Assembly (NCBI GenBank): GCA_944324655.1
Contig: CALUXF010000013.1
Span: 1 to 43,783, forward strand
Direction: 5' to 3'
Source: Candidatus Avelusimicrobium aviculae
Lineage (GTDB): Bacteria; Elusimicrobiota; Elusimicrobia; Elusimicrobiales; Elusimicrobiaceae
DNA length: 43,783 bases
Under the pieces are notes generated by a model that searched no databases, was not told where the DNA came from, and saw only the letters and a program-made list of their open reading frames with translations. Positions 9,101 to 17,648 of the stretch are shown here, one piece after another; position 1 is the stretch's first letter; each line of letters begins with the position of its first letter. Made by a program: the position numbers and the translations under genes.

Positions 9101-12100
9101 GAGCTGTGTGTTTACTAAGAAATCTTTGCCGGCGTAAATTTCCACTTGTTTGGGGCCGTTGAGCTGCCCCGCGCCAATTAAAAATTTGGCATAAGCGCCG
9201 GGGTGGTATTCTTCATGCTGGGCAATGGCTACGCTGGGAAGAGCCAGGGAGGATTCTTCCTCCGCCACCAGGAACACCAATTTTAAATCCGCCGCTTTGG
9301 GGCTGGAAAGCGTTAAGCGGTAAATGCCTTCCGGCAGGGGGGGCATTTCCAGCGTGGCTTGGGTTTCTTGGCGCAGGTCCAGCTCCTGCGTGAAAGCTTG
9401 TTCTTCTTCTTTGTTATTGGTAAATACGCGGTCTAACAAGCTGCCGTCGTCCGGCGCGATGGGGGAGTTTAAATCCTCTTCATTTAATTTATTTTCAAGC
9501 CGGGCGGCTTTCACGGTCACTTTGCCGGAAACGGGGTTGCCGTTGATGTCCGTTAGTTTGATTTGGGCCAAAGAAGCCGGGGTCTTGGCGTCATAGAAAC
9601 CTTGGGTAAACTGCACGTCAAAGAAGTGGGGTCTGTCAGACGCTTTGTATGTTTCTTGGGCTTCTATTACGCGTCCGCTTTCGTCATACACTTGCGCTTT
9701 GACGGTGTAGCGGGAAGGCTGGGCCGCGTCTTTTCCGGGCTGGGGGGTAAAGGTGATTTTAAAGGCGCCTTTTTCATCCGTTTGGGTAGAACCGGAAGCG
9801 ATGAATTCTTCCTGCGCAAAGAAATAGGCGCGCGGCATCCACCAAAAGAACGGCGGTATAAAATCCGTGCGGTATATGGTGTATTTTACCTGGGCTTTTT
9901 GAAGCGGCGCTCCAAAATAATAATTGGCGCTGGCGGTTACCTCGGCCGTTTTGCCGTATTCAAAAGCGTTTTCAGGCTGGTTGAAAGTAATTTCGTAATC
10001 CGGCCGTTTGTAATCTTCCACCTTAAAATAAGCGTAAGTGCGGTAGGTGCCTTTGCCGGCGTTTAAGGTGGCCTGCAGCGTAAAGTTGCCAAGCAGGGTT
10101 TGGCCGGGCAGCGTAAACGCGCCGGCGGCGGTGCCCATGTCGTTCAAATCCAAAGAGGAGGTGTAAATTTTGGCGTAGTTCGCGTCCCGTATTTCCACTT
10201 GTACGCTGCGGCCGGTAAGGGTGCGCAGGCCGCGTACCACGTTTTCAAACGCGTTAACGGAAAACTGCACTTTTTGGCCGGGGCGGTAGATGGCGCGGTC
10301 CGTCTGGGCAAATAAGCGCACGGGGTCTTCTTGGTTAAAATGGAAATACACCGCCGAAGACGTAAAAGCCGTATCTTTTCCTTTTACCGCCAAGGGGTTT
10401 ATAAAATAGGAACTGTTGCCTCGGGTGGAGTTTACCGTTACTTTTTGGGCCATTTTAAACAGGCCGTTAGCGTCCGTATAGCCTTGTTTGCGGGTGCCTT
10501 TCCATTCCGTAAACATATCTAAGGACGCGCCTTCCACGGGCTGGCCGGTTTTTAGATTTACCGCGTATACACGGAAGATATTGGGCGTATACGTATTGGC
10601 TTTGGCGTTTAACAAAGAGGTGTATTTATCGGGATTATCCTCTATGGCGGAGGTTACAAACAAGGCCAAATCCGTTACATTTAAAACGGTTGCCGCTACG
10701 GGGGCCGTGTCCGGGTTAAAGGTTTCTTCCCGCGCGGCGGCTATTACGTAGAAGCCGGAAGAAAGTTCCGGCAGTTTTAAATCCGTTTCTTTAAAAGCGT
10801 GTTTGGCGGGATATTCCACCTTGCCGGAAAGCGATTTAAGCGGAGTTTGCTGGGATAAAATATCACGCAGGGCGGTATCGCTAAGTGTGGTTAAGTGGTT
10901 CCAAGAGTTTAATGTCCGGTTCCAGCGGGTTTGTCCGTATTTTTGCAGCTGGGCGCGGGTAACGGGGTAAATGCGTACAAAAATCTGTTCTATATTGCGC
11001 GCGGTGGCTTTTAAGGTCAAATCCTGCGGGTTTTGGTTCATGACCGGGGAAGACAATATTAAAGATGGGGCTTGTATTTCCGCAGCCAGGTTTGCGCAGG
11101 CTTTAGAGTAGTAATTATCGTCTAACTTTTGGGCGGCAAAATTACATGCGGATACGGCTTTTTCATATTCTTCGGCCTGTTCATACAAGCGGGCGGAACG
11201 GTAAGCCGCGTAGGCTTTGCCATAGGTGGCTTTTTCCGGCGCCACAAAACCTTTTATGCGCCCGAACCAGCCGCGTTTGGCCGGTTTAAAGCCGGAAATT
11301 TCATCCAGCTTGTCCGCGGCGGTAAGCGCCGCCTGTTTGTTGTCTTTAAAACTAAAAGACTGCGGGTAATCAAAAGGGAGGGTAATTAATTCCGTACGCC
11401 AAAAAAGTTTGGCGTTTTGGCGGTTTTTGCCGTCTAATTCCGCCCCGGTTTTGAGAAGGGAAGCTATTTGGCTTACGGTGGAGGCGTTATCTTCTTGCTC
11501 GGCAAAAGGCTGGGCCAAAAAATCTTCCGCCTTGGCTAACGGGGCCGGACGGGCGGAAGAGGAAAGGGATTCTTTCCATTTGTTTAAAACAAAATCAAAC
11601 AAAGTGGGAATGCGTTTTGTATCGGTGTCTTTTACGGATAAAATAAGCGTTTCCTGTTCTATGGGGGCGTTGGCCAGCGTTTCACGCAGGGACCAAAGGG
11701 TTTTGTAATCTTTGGTAAGGGATTCTTCCCACTGGGAGGTGGTCCACTTTTCTAAATTGCCGGAGGCGTTTTCCTCTTCAGAGGCGGGAAGCAAGGGGGA
11801 ATATGTGTTTTTTACGCGTTCACCGGTTTGAATGCGGTAAAGCAGAAAGCGGGCTTTCCATAAAGGCTGGGCGGGAAGTTCGTAGCCATATACCGTTTTG
11901 GCGGCTTGGGCGTATTGGCCCAGCATATACTGGCAGGCCGCAATGCGCAGCTGGATTTTGTAGCGTTGCGCGTCGGACGAAGCGTTGGGGAGTTCTTCTT
12001 GGTAACTTTTTAACGCTTGGGCAAAAAGGCCTTCTTCAAAAGCGTCATCTGCGGCGTTGGGAGCGGCCCAAAGCGCGGCGGACAGTAAAAGCCCGGCAAA

Positions 12101-12121
12101 TAAAAATACTAATTTTTTCAT
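6182..12121 (-). CDS. Secreted alpha-2-macroglobulin family protein without thioester
   Basis: A 1,979-residue envelope protein of the bacterial alpha-2-macroglobulin family; relatives are thought to trap or block proteases in the periplasm or on the surface. A classic signal peptide (about 1-19, ending ALWA-AP) has no lipobox cysteine. The first 350 residues look helical and repeat-like, perhaps TPR. Macroglobulin beta domains follow, including the typical segment DRAIYRPGQKVQF near residue 607. A Thr/Ala/Glu-rich linker lies near 1190-1230, then the FFSPTVPV and MPQALSEW region typical of the family and an alpha-helical TED-like part. Where thioester members have CxEQ (near residue 1450) this protein reads DLVSLLNQ, so no covalent trap can form. 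It is a single gene with its own GGGAGG ribosome site and terminator; many family members sit beside a penicillin-binding protein 1C gene, which is absent here. Confidence 0.9.
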   Translation of the reverse strand: MKKLVFLFAGLLLSAALWAAPNAADDAFEEGLFAQALKSYQEELPNASSDAQRYKIQLRIAACQYMLGQYAQAAKTVYGYELPAQPLWKARFLLYRIQTGERVKNTYSPLLPASEEENASGNLEKWTTSQWEESLTKDYKTLWSLRETLANAPIEQETLILSVKDTDTKRIPTLFDFVLNKWKESLSSSARPAPLAKAEDFLAQPFAEQEDNASTVSQIASLLKTGAELDGKNRQNAKLFWRTELITLPFDYPQSFSFKDNKQAALTAADKLDEISGFKPAKRGWFGRIKGFVAPEKATYGKAYAAYRSARLYEQAEEYEKAVSACNFAAQKLDDNYYSKACANLAAEIQAPSLILSSPVMNQNPQDLTLKATARNIEQIFVRIYPVTRAQLQKYGQTRWNRTLNSWNHLTTLSDTALRDILSQQTPLKSLSGKVEYPAKHAFKETDLKLPELSSGFYVIAAAREETFNPDTAPVAATVLNVTDLALFVTSAIEDNPDKYTSLLNAKANTYTPNIFRVYAVNLKTGQPVEGASLDMFTEWKGTRKQGYTDANGLFKMAQKVTVNSTRGNSSYFINPLAVKGKDTAFTSSAVYFHFNQEDPVRLFAQTDRAIYRPGQKVQFSVNAFENVVRGLRTLTGRSVQVEIRDANYAKIYTSSLDLNDMGTAAGAFTLPGQTLLGNFTLQATLNAGKGTYRTYAYFKVEDYKRPDYEITFNQPENAFEYGKTAEVTASANYYFGAPLQKAQVKYTIYRTDFIPPFFWWMPRAYFFAQEEFIASGSTQTDEKGAFKITFTPQPGKDAAQPSRYTVKAQVYDESGRVIEAQETYKASDRPHFFDVQFTQGFYDAKTPASLAQIKLTDINGNPVSGKVTVKAARLENKLNEEDLNSPIAPDDGSLLDRVFTNNKEEEQAFTQELDLRQETQATLEMPPLPEGIYRLTLSSPKAADLKLVFLVAEEESSLALPSVAIAQHEEYHPGAYAKFLIGAGQLNGPKQVEIYAGKDFLVNTQLASKGVNILTVPVENEYRGGFGVHWFGASDYKAFQNSAFADVPYDNKKLSLTWQGAPSVLPGERVNWTLSAKDVTGTPVEGQASITVYDKALDYYAKPETRLTLNNLFPEQRPMGNFTNSLFKAPVTAASGPDARFKQPFADNYPLPLPQLNLNPVFRMYKSAVMNTSRAVAGGIMPKAAPALAFAQADAAVATAEESAMARDTATAVPSAEEETPSAVRTDFRETAFFSPTVPVKNGKAQISFTMPQALSEWNILGFVLTRSVDLGSFTAQTVTRKDFMVRLQLPRFLREGDKTTLQAAVTNLSGKKISAQVELALRQNGVDAAKAFGIKKAQKEVSVGAGETAFVSWDITVPEGTEITDITATARYVKESDAESKSIAVLPGRERLLATANAALKEGNNTLQLTEMKSVQDAQPQTAVLQINPSLALSVFNSVPNLLVNKHEDLVSLLNQYVPLAVVNRFYEQYPEMKQAVSRLPARGTVTPVWDAQDPLRLELLSQTPWLTISQGRQAQEGDLVSLFEPETLRRQQTKTLTALKKYQNANGAFSWLPGGRDDEYLTLFALDMFAQALAYGADIPQDMAKKAYAFAQTSVSRRLGEVKTPSGADVAHTLYAAYVLSAFPAQWQEVQAAQKDIRGWAQYAEEYSRFMTPLGQIYAANIFHRLQDDTKAQKYLNMVLDQLQENELTGAYFAPEAQSWIWYNDTLSTQTVTLQTLLDIRPEAEQIAPMVRWLLFNRQANEWGSPRAASQAVFTLLNYLSKKGLMNQETNYSVKWGSVEKNLSFKPFDWTEDPRYVRRGDIDPSFYKADIAKQGGAEDFASLSVVYTTAKAKQSPKGVINVTREYFLKYTQDGVAKLRRLEDLTPVKPADEVEVHLTVTTDSAFEYVLLSDPKPTGFENDALLSGWTANPLIMYQEYKDAATNFYINWLPAGTVEFTYTLRPTSAGEYRVPAAKIQAMYAPQFGANSRSELLRVD

Positions 12122-12163
12122 GAAGTTATCCTCCCTTACTTTTCCAAAACGATATATAGACAG

Positions 12164-12202
12164 AAAAATCTCTTTTCCCTAATGGAATAAAAAGAGATTT
12201 TT
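12164..12202 (-). terminator. Terminator of argS
   Basis: A 13-bp A/T-rich perfect stem (AAAAATCTCTTTT / AAAAGAGATTTTT) with a 13-base loop lies 32 bases after the argS stop. The minus-strand 3' arm ends in five T. The stem is weak in GC but long and symmetrical, so it could also act toward the plus strand. Confidence 0.7.
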
Positions 12203-12233
12203 CCGAATATTTAAAAATATGGCGCGCGGCGCA

Positions 12234-13823
12234 CTACATCTTTTCCGGTGCGCTTACGCCGATAAATTCCAAGCCTTTTTTAATGCGTTCCGCCACACGT
12301 TGGCAAATAAACAAGCGCGAACCGGTTACTTCGGGGTTTTGCTCGTCCAATACGCGGCAGGTATCATAAAAAGCGTGGAATAAGCCCGCCAATTCCGTTA
12401 AATAGGTGGTTAAATGGTGGGGGCTTAAATCCCGTATGCAGTTGCGCAGCACTTCTTTAAACCACACCAGTTTCAGCAAGAGCGCCCGCTCCTGCGGGGC
12501 CAGCGGCACGCGGATTTGGGTCATTTCAATGTTCTTTTCCTGCGCCGCGCGGAAAATGGAGTGTATGCGCGCGTGTACATACTGTACGTAAAAAACGGGG
12601 TTTTCGTTGGATTGGGTTTTGGCTAAATCCAAGTCAAACAGCATGTGGGCGTTGGGGGTGCGGCTGGCGAAGAAAAACCGGCAGACGTCCGTCCCTACGT
12701 CGTTCATCAATTCGCGCAGGGTAACAAAATGCCCCGCCCGTTTGGACATTTTTACCTGTTCGCCTTTTTCGGTTAAGTGGACCAGTTGGTGAATAATGGG
12801 CACAAAGGAACTCTCTTTATGGCCCAAGGCGTGCACCGCCGCTTTCATGCGGGGCACATAACCGTGGTGGTCCGCTCCTAAAATGTCAATCAGTTCGTCG
12901 TAGCCGCGGTCGTATTTATTTTTATGGTAGGCGATGTCGGCCATAAAATACGTGGGGCGGCCGTCTTTGCGTACCAAAACGCGGTCTTTATCGTCCTGTG
13001 CTTCATCGTCCTTGGTGGAACCGAACCAAATGGCGCCTTCTTTTTCATAGGTGTAGCCTTTTTCGGTCAGGTATTGCAAGGCTTTTTGCGGGGCGCGGTC
13101 TTCATGAAGGTCAGACTCGCGGAACCAGCGGGTAAAATCTACGTGAAAATCTTTCATGTCCTGCTGCTGGGTTTTAATTAAGGTTTCCATTGCCCAGCGG
13201 CCGTAGTCTTCTTCTTTCAAATCCGCCGGCATTTGTTTAACCAGGTCTATAATATAGGAACCGTGGTAGCCGTTTTCCGGCGGTTCTTTGCCTTCTTTGC
13301 GCGCTTTGACGGAGGCCGCCAACAGCTCGGCTTGGTTTCCGGCGTCATTTACATAATATTCGCTGTCACAACAATAACCAAGGGCCCGGTGGATTTTTAC
13401 CAAACTGTCCCCCAAGCTGGCGCCGCGCCCGCTGGCTACATGCAAGGGGCCGGTGGGGTTGGCGGACACAAATTCAATTAAAATGCGGTGTTTGCAGTCT
13501 TCCGCCTCGCGGGATTTGATGCGGCGGTCTATGGCGGATTTAATAATAAAAGAATCATCCAGCGTGATGTTGATAAACCCGGGGGCAACGGCTTGCGCGT
13601 CCGTTACGGCGTTGGTCTCGCGGATTACTTTACAGGCTTCTTTGGCAATTTCCAGCGGGCTTTTGCGCAAAATTTTAGCGCAGGCCATAGCCCACGAAAG
13701 GGAAATATCCGCCCCCGTATGGGCGGGCGCCGGGGCAAATTCCACACTGGGCAAATCATGCCCCTGGAAATAAGGCGCGCTGGTCAATTTTAAATTAATT
13801 TCGTTTTTTAAATTATCTAGCAT
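12234..13823 (-). CDS. argS: Arginyl-tRNA synthetase
   Basis: Class I aminoacyl-tRNA synthetase that charges tRNA-Arg in the cytoplasm. The 529-residue protein has an N-terminal Arg-specific domain (about 1-95), the nucleotide-binding signature ANPTGPLHVASGRG (121-134), the VKMSKR loop near residue 357 and a C-terminal helical DALR anticodon-binding domain. The HIGH motif reads HVAS, with Ser in place of the last His. Overall length is near the short end for the family. The start codon lies 2 bases after the rsfS stop, so translation is probably coupled. It is the last gene of the operon before the terminator at 12164-12202. Confidence 0.95.
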   Translation of the reverse strand: MLDNLKNEINLKLTSAPYFQGHDLPSVEFAPAPAHTGADISLSWAMACAKILRKSPLEIAKEACKVIRETNAVTDAQAVAPGFINITLDDSFIIKSAIDRRIKSREAEDCKHRILIEFVSANPTGPLHVASGRGASLGDSLVKIHRALGYCCDSEYYVNDAGNQAELLAASVKARKEGKEPPENGYHGSYIIDLVKQMPADLKEEDYGRWAMETLIKTQQQDMKDFHVDFTRWFRESDLHEDRAPQKALQYLTEKGYTYEKEGAIWFGSTKDDEAQDDKDRVLVRKDGRPTYFMADIAYHKNKYDRGYDELIDILGADHHGYVPRMKAAVHALGHKESSFVPIIHQLVHLTEKGEQVKMSKRAGHFVTLRELMNDVGTDVCRFFFASRTPNAHMLFDLDLAKTQSNENPVFYVQYVHARIHSIFRAAQEKNIEMTQIRVPLAPQERALLLKLVWFKEVLRNCIRDLSPHHLTTYLTELAGLFHAFYDTCRVLDEQNPEVTGSRLFICQRVAERIKKGLEFIGVSAPEKM

Positions 13824-13825
13824 AG

Positions 13826-14341
13826 TTATTTTTTCAGGGTTTTTTTAGCGGTTTTTTTGGTTGCCGTCTTTTTAGCGGCCGTTTTTTTAACGGCCGGCTT
13901 TTTAGAGGAAGTTTTTTTGGCCGCGGCTTTTTTTGCAGCCGGTTTTTTGGCGGCTGTTTTCTTGGCGGCCGGTTTTTTAGCGGCGGCTTTTTTGGGTTTT
14001 AAAGTATAGTCTATTTCTTTACCAAAGCTAAAAATTTTGTCCAAGGCGTAAAAATCCCGGGCTTCGGGTGTCATAATGTGCACCAAGAAAGAACCGTAAT
14101 CGCTCACGCGCCAGATGGGGCTGTCCACCCCGTCGCGGTTGGTTTTGTAAACGCCTTCTTGTTTTAACTTGGTGCTGATTTCTTCTTCCACAGCTTCCAA
14201 GTGGGGTTTTGAGGTGGCGGTGGCGATTAATATGTAATCGCACAAAGAAGACAATCCCTCCAAATCAATCACTTTAATGTTTTCCGCTTTTTTGCTGTCG
14301 GCATAACGGGCCGCCAGGCATACTGTTTCTTTAGGGTTCAT
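13826..14341 (-). CDS. rsfS: Ribosomal silencing factor RsfS with Lys/Ala tail
   Basis: RsfS (Iojap/YbeB) binds uL14 on the large subunit and blocks subunit joining when nutrients are scarce. Residues 1-115 match the family: LEGLSSLCDY, the ATATSKPH segment, PIWRVSDYGSFLVHIM and the RDFYALDKIF helix. The protein is 171 residues long, whereas the family is usually about 105-130. The extra 57 residues are almost only Lys, Ala, Pro and Thr in KKPAAKK- or KKTAAKK-type units, like histone H1 C-termini or bacterial nucleoid proteins. A GAGGTGG ribosome site precedes the ATG. The nadD gene, a frequent neighbour of rsfS, is two genes upstream. Confidence 0.92.
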   Translation of the reverse strand: MNPKETVCLAARYADSKKAENIKVIDLEGLSSLCDYILIATATSKPHLEAVEEEISTKLKQEGVYKTNRDGVDSPIWRVSDYGSFLVHIMTPEARDFYALDKIFSFGKEIDYTLKPKKAAAKKPAAKKTAAKKPAAKKAAAKKTSSKKPAVKKTAAKKTATKKTAKKTLKK

Positions 14342-14395
14342 TTTCCACCTCGTCTATATATAAAAGTAGTCTAGCATTTTTTTATAGTGTTGGGA

Positions 14396-15283
14396 CTATG
14401 GCATTTCAAAGTCTTTGCCTAGAATGATGCGGGTGTCGCAAATGGCATTGCCGCGCGGTTCGGAGCGTATTTCCTGCCGGCAGCCTATGGCTGTGCTTAA
14501 TTGTTTTACCTGCATCAGGCGGCCGCTGTAATCCACAATGCGGGTTTGTTCCAGGTAACCGCCGGGGTAATTATCATATTGCAAAACGTCCACGCGCAGG
14601 AGGCCTTTTTCGTTCTGGTCCCGCAGAAATTGGGTCAAAGCCCGGGCCAGCCCTCTTTTGCCGGAAGCGTTAAGCACTTCCACCACAATGGGGCGGTCTT
14701 CCACCGCCAGGGGGGCGCGGTCTTCCACTTGGGGGAGCGCCTCGTTTTTGGCGGCGGCTTTTTTTCTGGCGCGGGGGGTGTCTATTTGCAGGGTAAAATC
14801 GTTCATTTCCAGTTTGGAAAGTTCCATCCCCAAGAGTACCGCGTCCGCCAGGTTTAAATTGGTACGTTTGGAAAAACGCGCCCGCAAATAATCCAGCGGC
14901 AGGGCGGCTAAAGGCAGCGGTGCGTATCGCCACGTTTCCAGCGTGTTTTTAAAATTGTCCCAAACGGTTTCGGGCTTGGTTTGCAAAGGGGTGTAATAGA
15001 CAAAAGGGGCGTTTTCCGGCAAGCCGAAGGTTTGTGCCGTGGGGGTTTTGCAATTTTTGCAGGGGATTTCCCTCACCCAGGCTTTTTCTTGGTGTGGGTT
15101 GTATCTGATTAAAGTGGTGGGAGAGGTCATCACCGCTAAATAGAGGTCTTCATTTTTTCGTGAGGCCATCAGCTTGGCAAACGGGGAAGAAAACTGGCTC
15201 CAAGCGGCTAAGCCCGTTATAACCAGCAGCGCGGCCAGCAGCCAGCGGGGGGCTATTTTTCTTGTTTGATAAGATGGTTCCAT
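14396..15283 (-). CDS. Membrane-anchored LytR C-terminal domain protein
   Basis: A 295-residue protein with one N-terminal membrane segment (about 14-30, LLAALLVITGLAAW) and an extracytoplasmic body. The C-terminal 100 residues match the LytR_C domain: VEVLNASGKRGLA (about 199-211), then a VDVLQYDNY strand, TRIVDYSG and DTRIILGKDF. There is no LytR-CpsA-Psr catalytic domain, so it is not a cell-wall ligase itself. The middle contains a CKNC motif and an Arg/Lys/Ala stretch. Its start overlaps the end of nadD-yqeK by 31 bases, indicating coupling. The role is unknown; cell-envelope work is a reasonable inference from the domain and the wecA-like gene upstream. Confidence 0.75.
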   Translation of the reverse strand: MEPSYQTRKIAPRWLLAALLVITGLAAWSQFSSPFAKLMASRKNEDLYLAVMTSPTTLIRYNPHQEKAWVREIPCKNCKTPTAQTFGLPENAPFVYYTPLQTKPETVWDNFKNTLETWRYAPLPLAALPLDYLRARFSKRTNLNLADAVLLGMELSKLEMNDFTLQIDTPRARKKAAAKNEALPQVEDRAPLAVEDRPIVVEVLNASGKRGLARALTQFLRDQNEKGLLRVDVLQYDNYPGGYLEQTRIVDYSGRLMQVKQLSTAIGCRQEIRSEPRGNAICDTRIILGKDFEMP

Positions 15284-16383
15284 AAGTCAATCCCCAGCGG
15301 GCAAAGCCATTTTTGAGAGTCTATGGTAAAAAGCAGTTTGCGGTTAGCCGCGTACAGCAGGGCTTTGTCCAAATCTTGCAGGGCCATGTTACGTATCACA
15401 AAAGCGTCTTTATATTTACGGTCCTTAGAGGATATATCCGCCACAAACAGAATTTTAGACAGCGTACTCATATGCAAACTGCCCAGGGTATGTTCCGCCA
15501 CGGCGTTTAGAATTTCTTTGTCTTTTACTCCAAACAAATGCCGGGCCAGCCATTTGGAAGCGTAACTGTGAAGCAAGCTGGGCTCCAGCGCGCAAATATC
15601 CTCAAAAAACGGGGTTTTGATATGGTGTTCTTTACAAAAATAAATTAATTCCCGCGCGCCCATGCCTTTGCCGGCGTCATGCAAGATACCGGCTTTTACG
15701 GCGCTTTCCACGTTTACGTTATAAATATCGCTTAGTACGGCGGCCAGTTCCGCCACGCTTTTGGAATGAATGTAGCGGTTGGTTTTTAAGTGGGTTTTCA
15801 GCCAGTCGTGTATTTTAAGGCCGTAGAGGCGGTGTTTTTCTATTAACGGGTGCAGGGCGGCAGGCACAGTGGGGGGAATTTCCCCGCTGGCTAAAATATG
15901 CGCCCGTACCCGGGTGGAAGAAAGCTTGGGGAAGAACCCCGGCAAAAAAATGTGCTTAAAGCGGGCGGGGTTTTCGTTATAGCCTTTGCGTTTGCCCGCT
16001 ATCACGGTGGCGTTGTTAAAAATAATTTGCGGGTCTTTCCAGTTATGTAAATCGTTTAGGCAATCGGTGCCCACCAGTAAATAAATTTCCGGGTTTTTAT
16101 AGTGTTTTTTTAAATATTCAATTAATTGGCAGGTATACGTTTTGCCGCCGCGTTTTAGTTCGTAATCGTCAAAAATAATGTTTTTAGTTATCCCCGCAAA
16201 GGCTTTTTTGAGCATTTGCATGCGCAGGGTAAACGGCGTGGGGGATTTTGCTTTAAAAGGGGAGTGGTACGCCGGCACAATGTGCGACACATCCGGCCGG
16301 ATAATTTTTACGGCTTTTTTAAAAAGCGCTACATGTCCTTGGTGAACGGGGTCAAAACTGCCCCCGAAAACGAGTACTTTCAT
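15253..16383 (-). CDS. nadD: NadD-YqeK fusion: nicotinate-nucleotide adenylyltransferase plus HD phosphohydrolase
   Basis: A 376-residue bifunctional protein. Residues 1-185 are NadD, which adenylates nicotinate mononucleotide in NAD synthesis: GGSFDPVHQGHV at the start, YLLVGTDCLNDLHNW and the STRVRAH segment near 170. Residues about 190-376 are a YqeK-type HD domain with His in YIHSKSV, the ILHDAGKG pair, a later His in AEHT and Asp in VADISS. YqeK proteins hydrolyse Ap4A symmetrically. I chose the ATG at 16383 because it starts the conserved KVLVFGGSFDP strand and overlaps the stop of the upstream gene as ATGA. Upstream in-frame codons are only the shadow of that gene. Fusions of the two are known but uncommon; the usual state is adjacent genes. 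Confidence 0.93.
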   Translation of the reverse strand: MKVLVFGGSFDPVHQGHVALFKKAVKIIRPDVSHIVPAYHSPFKAKSPTPFTLRMQMLKKAFAGITKNIIFDDYELKRGGKTYTCQLIEYLKKHYKNPEIYLLVGTDCLNDLHNWKDPQIIFNNATVIAGKRKGYNENPARFKHIFLPGFFPKLSSTRVRAHILASGEIPPTVPAALHPLIEKHRLYGLKIHDWLKTHLKTNRYIHSKSVAELAAVLSDIYNVNVESAVKAGILHDAGKGMGARELIYFCKEHHIKTPFFEDICALEPSLLHSYASKWLARHLFGVKDKEILNAVAEHTLGSLHMSTLSKILFVADISSKDRKYKDAFVIRNMALQDLDKALLYAANRKLLFTIDSQKWLCPLGIDLWNHLIKQEK

Positions 16384-17648
16384 ACCAAATCCTTTGTTAA
16401 AACGCCGGCTGTTTCTTTGCCCTGCAAAAAACCCCGCTCTATAAAAGAATATTCCCACCGCCCGTATCTGCCGGCCAAATAAACGCCGTTTTCTTTTAAC
16501 AGGGTTTGGGCTTGCGCAACGGCTGGCGTGCGCTGCGGACGGTAAACAACATAGGCGAAAGGTATTTTTTGCCAAAAGGAGAATAAAACGTCCTTTTCTT
16601 CTATTATACCTTTTTGGGCAAGGCGGCTCAAAACCAGCTTTTGCGTTTGCGGGGTTGGCGGGCAATGGGAGGGCAGTTCTATATAGAAAGAAGAATTTCC
16701 CTCCGGCGCCAAATACGGTGAAAAGGAGCTTTGCACCCCCACGCGAAAGAAAGGGTCCTTCTCATCTGGGAAATACGCCCAGTGAAAGGCGTTAAAGGGC
16801 TTTTTTGCGGCAATGTTTAATACGTTTATCCCGGTGCAGTGCAGGCGGCTGGCCAGGGATTGCAAAGCGGGCTGGCGGGTCATCTCTAACAATTTGGGCA
16901 GGGCGATGGTGCTGACCAGGCGCTTAAAGGAAATGGGCTCATTATTTATCCAGGCGGTGCGGGCCGTTAAATCCACCCGGGTGACGGAAGCGTTTAACCG
17001 CAGGTTTTTAACGCGGCTTGCCAGGGCGTCTGTTAACGCTTGGCAGCCGCCTTTTAGCGGATAATAAAAATAAGCATTATAGCCCAGCCCTTTTTGTTCC
17101 CGCGCTTCTGCCTGCATTTGCTGTAAGTTGGGACGGGGAATAAATTGAGAACACCACTCCGCCGTCATTTCCGCCGGGTCTGTTCCCCACAATTTAGTAT
17201 TGTAAGGACGTAAAAAATGCGTGTATATTCCTTCCCCAAAAGAGGCAAGGCACCATTCTTTAAATGTGGCGGGGTGCGGGATATGCGGGGCCTTTTGGGC
17301 TTGTTCCAAACATTCTTTCCTGAGTGTGGGGGGCAAATAACCTAAATGCGCCTGAAAAGGAAAGGGCATTTGCACCCCTTGGGTATAAATGACAGCGCGG
17401 CGCTGAAGGCGGCGGAGATTACTTCCTAAAAGTTCTTTAAAGGTTTGTAAAGCGTACGGGTCATGCAGGTGAAGCAGGTGCCCGCTTTGGTCAAAGGTAA
17501 AGCCTTCCCGCTGTTCGCTTTTGCACAGGCCGCCGGGGACAGCGTCCTGCTCTATTAGCAGGTAATCTGTATCTCCTTGGTGTTCCAGGTGAAACGCGGT
17601 GCTCAGCCCGGTTACCCCCGCCCCTAGAATCAGCGTGCGGACATGCAT
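16380..17648 (-). CDS. FAD-dependent oxidoreductase, protoporphyrinogen-oxidase/UDP-galactopyranose-mutase-like
   Basis: A 422-residue flavoprotein. Its N-terminal dinucleotide fold is clear: LILGAGVTGLSTAFHL (6-21), the acidic end of strand 2 in LLIEQDA and the GGLCKS loop. The segment RPYNTKLWGTDPAEM is typical of amine-oxidase-fold proteins found in polysaccharide loci, and the C-terminal FAD-binding segment is GVYLAGRYGRWEY. No heme genes are nearby, so true protoporphyrinogen oxidase is unlikely. Position directly after a WecA/TagO-like gene (1-base overlap) and near a flippase suggests work on a nucleotide sugar or lipid-linked glycan. The exact substrate cannot be told from sequence. 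Confidence 0.75.
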   Translation of the reverse strand: MHVRTLILGAGVTGLSTAFHLEHQGDTDYLLIEQDAVPGGLCKSEQREGFTFDQSGHLLHLHDPYALQTFKELLGSNLRRLQRRAVIYTQGVQMPFPFQAHLGYLPPTLRKECLEQAQKAPHIPHPATFKEWCLASFGEGIYTHFLRPYNTKLWGTDPAEMTAEWCSQFIPRPNLQQMQAEAREQKGLGYNAYFYYPLKGGCQALTDALASRVKNLRLNASVTRVDLTARTAWINNEPISFKRLVSTIALPKLLEMTRQPALQSLASRLHCTGINVLNIAAKKPFNAFHWAYFPDEKDPFFRVGVQSSFSPYLAPEGNSSFYIELPSHCPPTPQTQKLVLSRLAQKGIIEEKDVLFSFWQKIPFAYVVYRPQRTPAVAQAQTLLKENGVYLAGRYGRWEYSFIERGFLQGKETAGVLTKDLV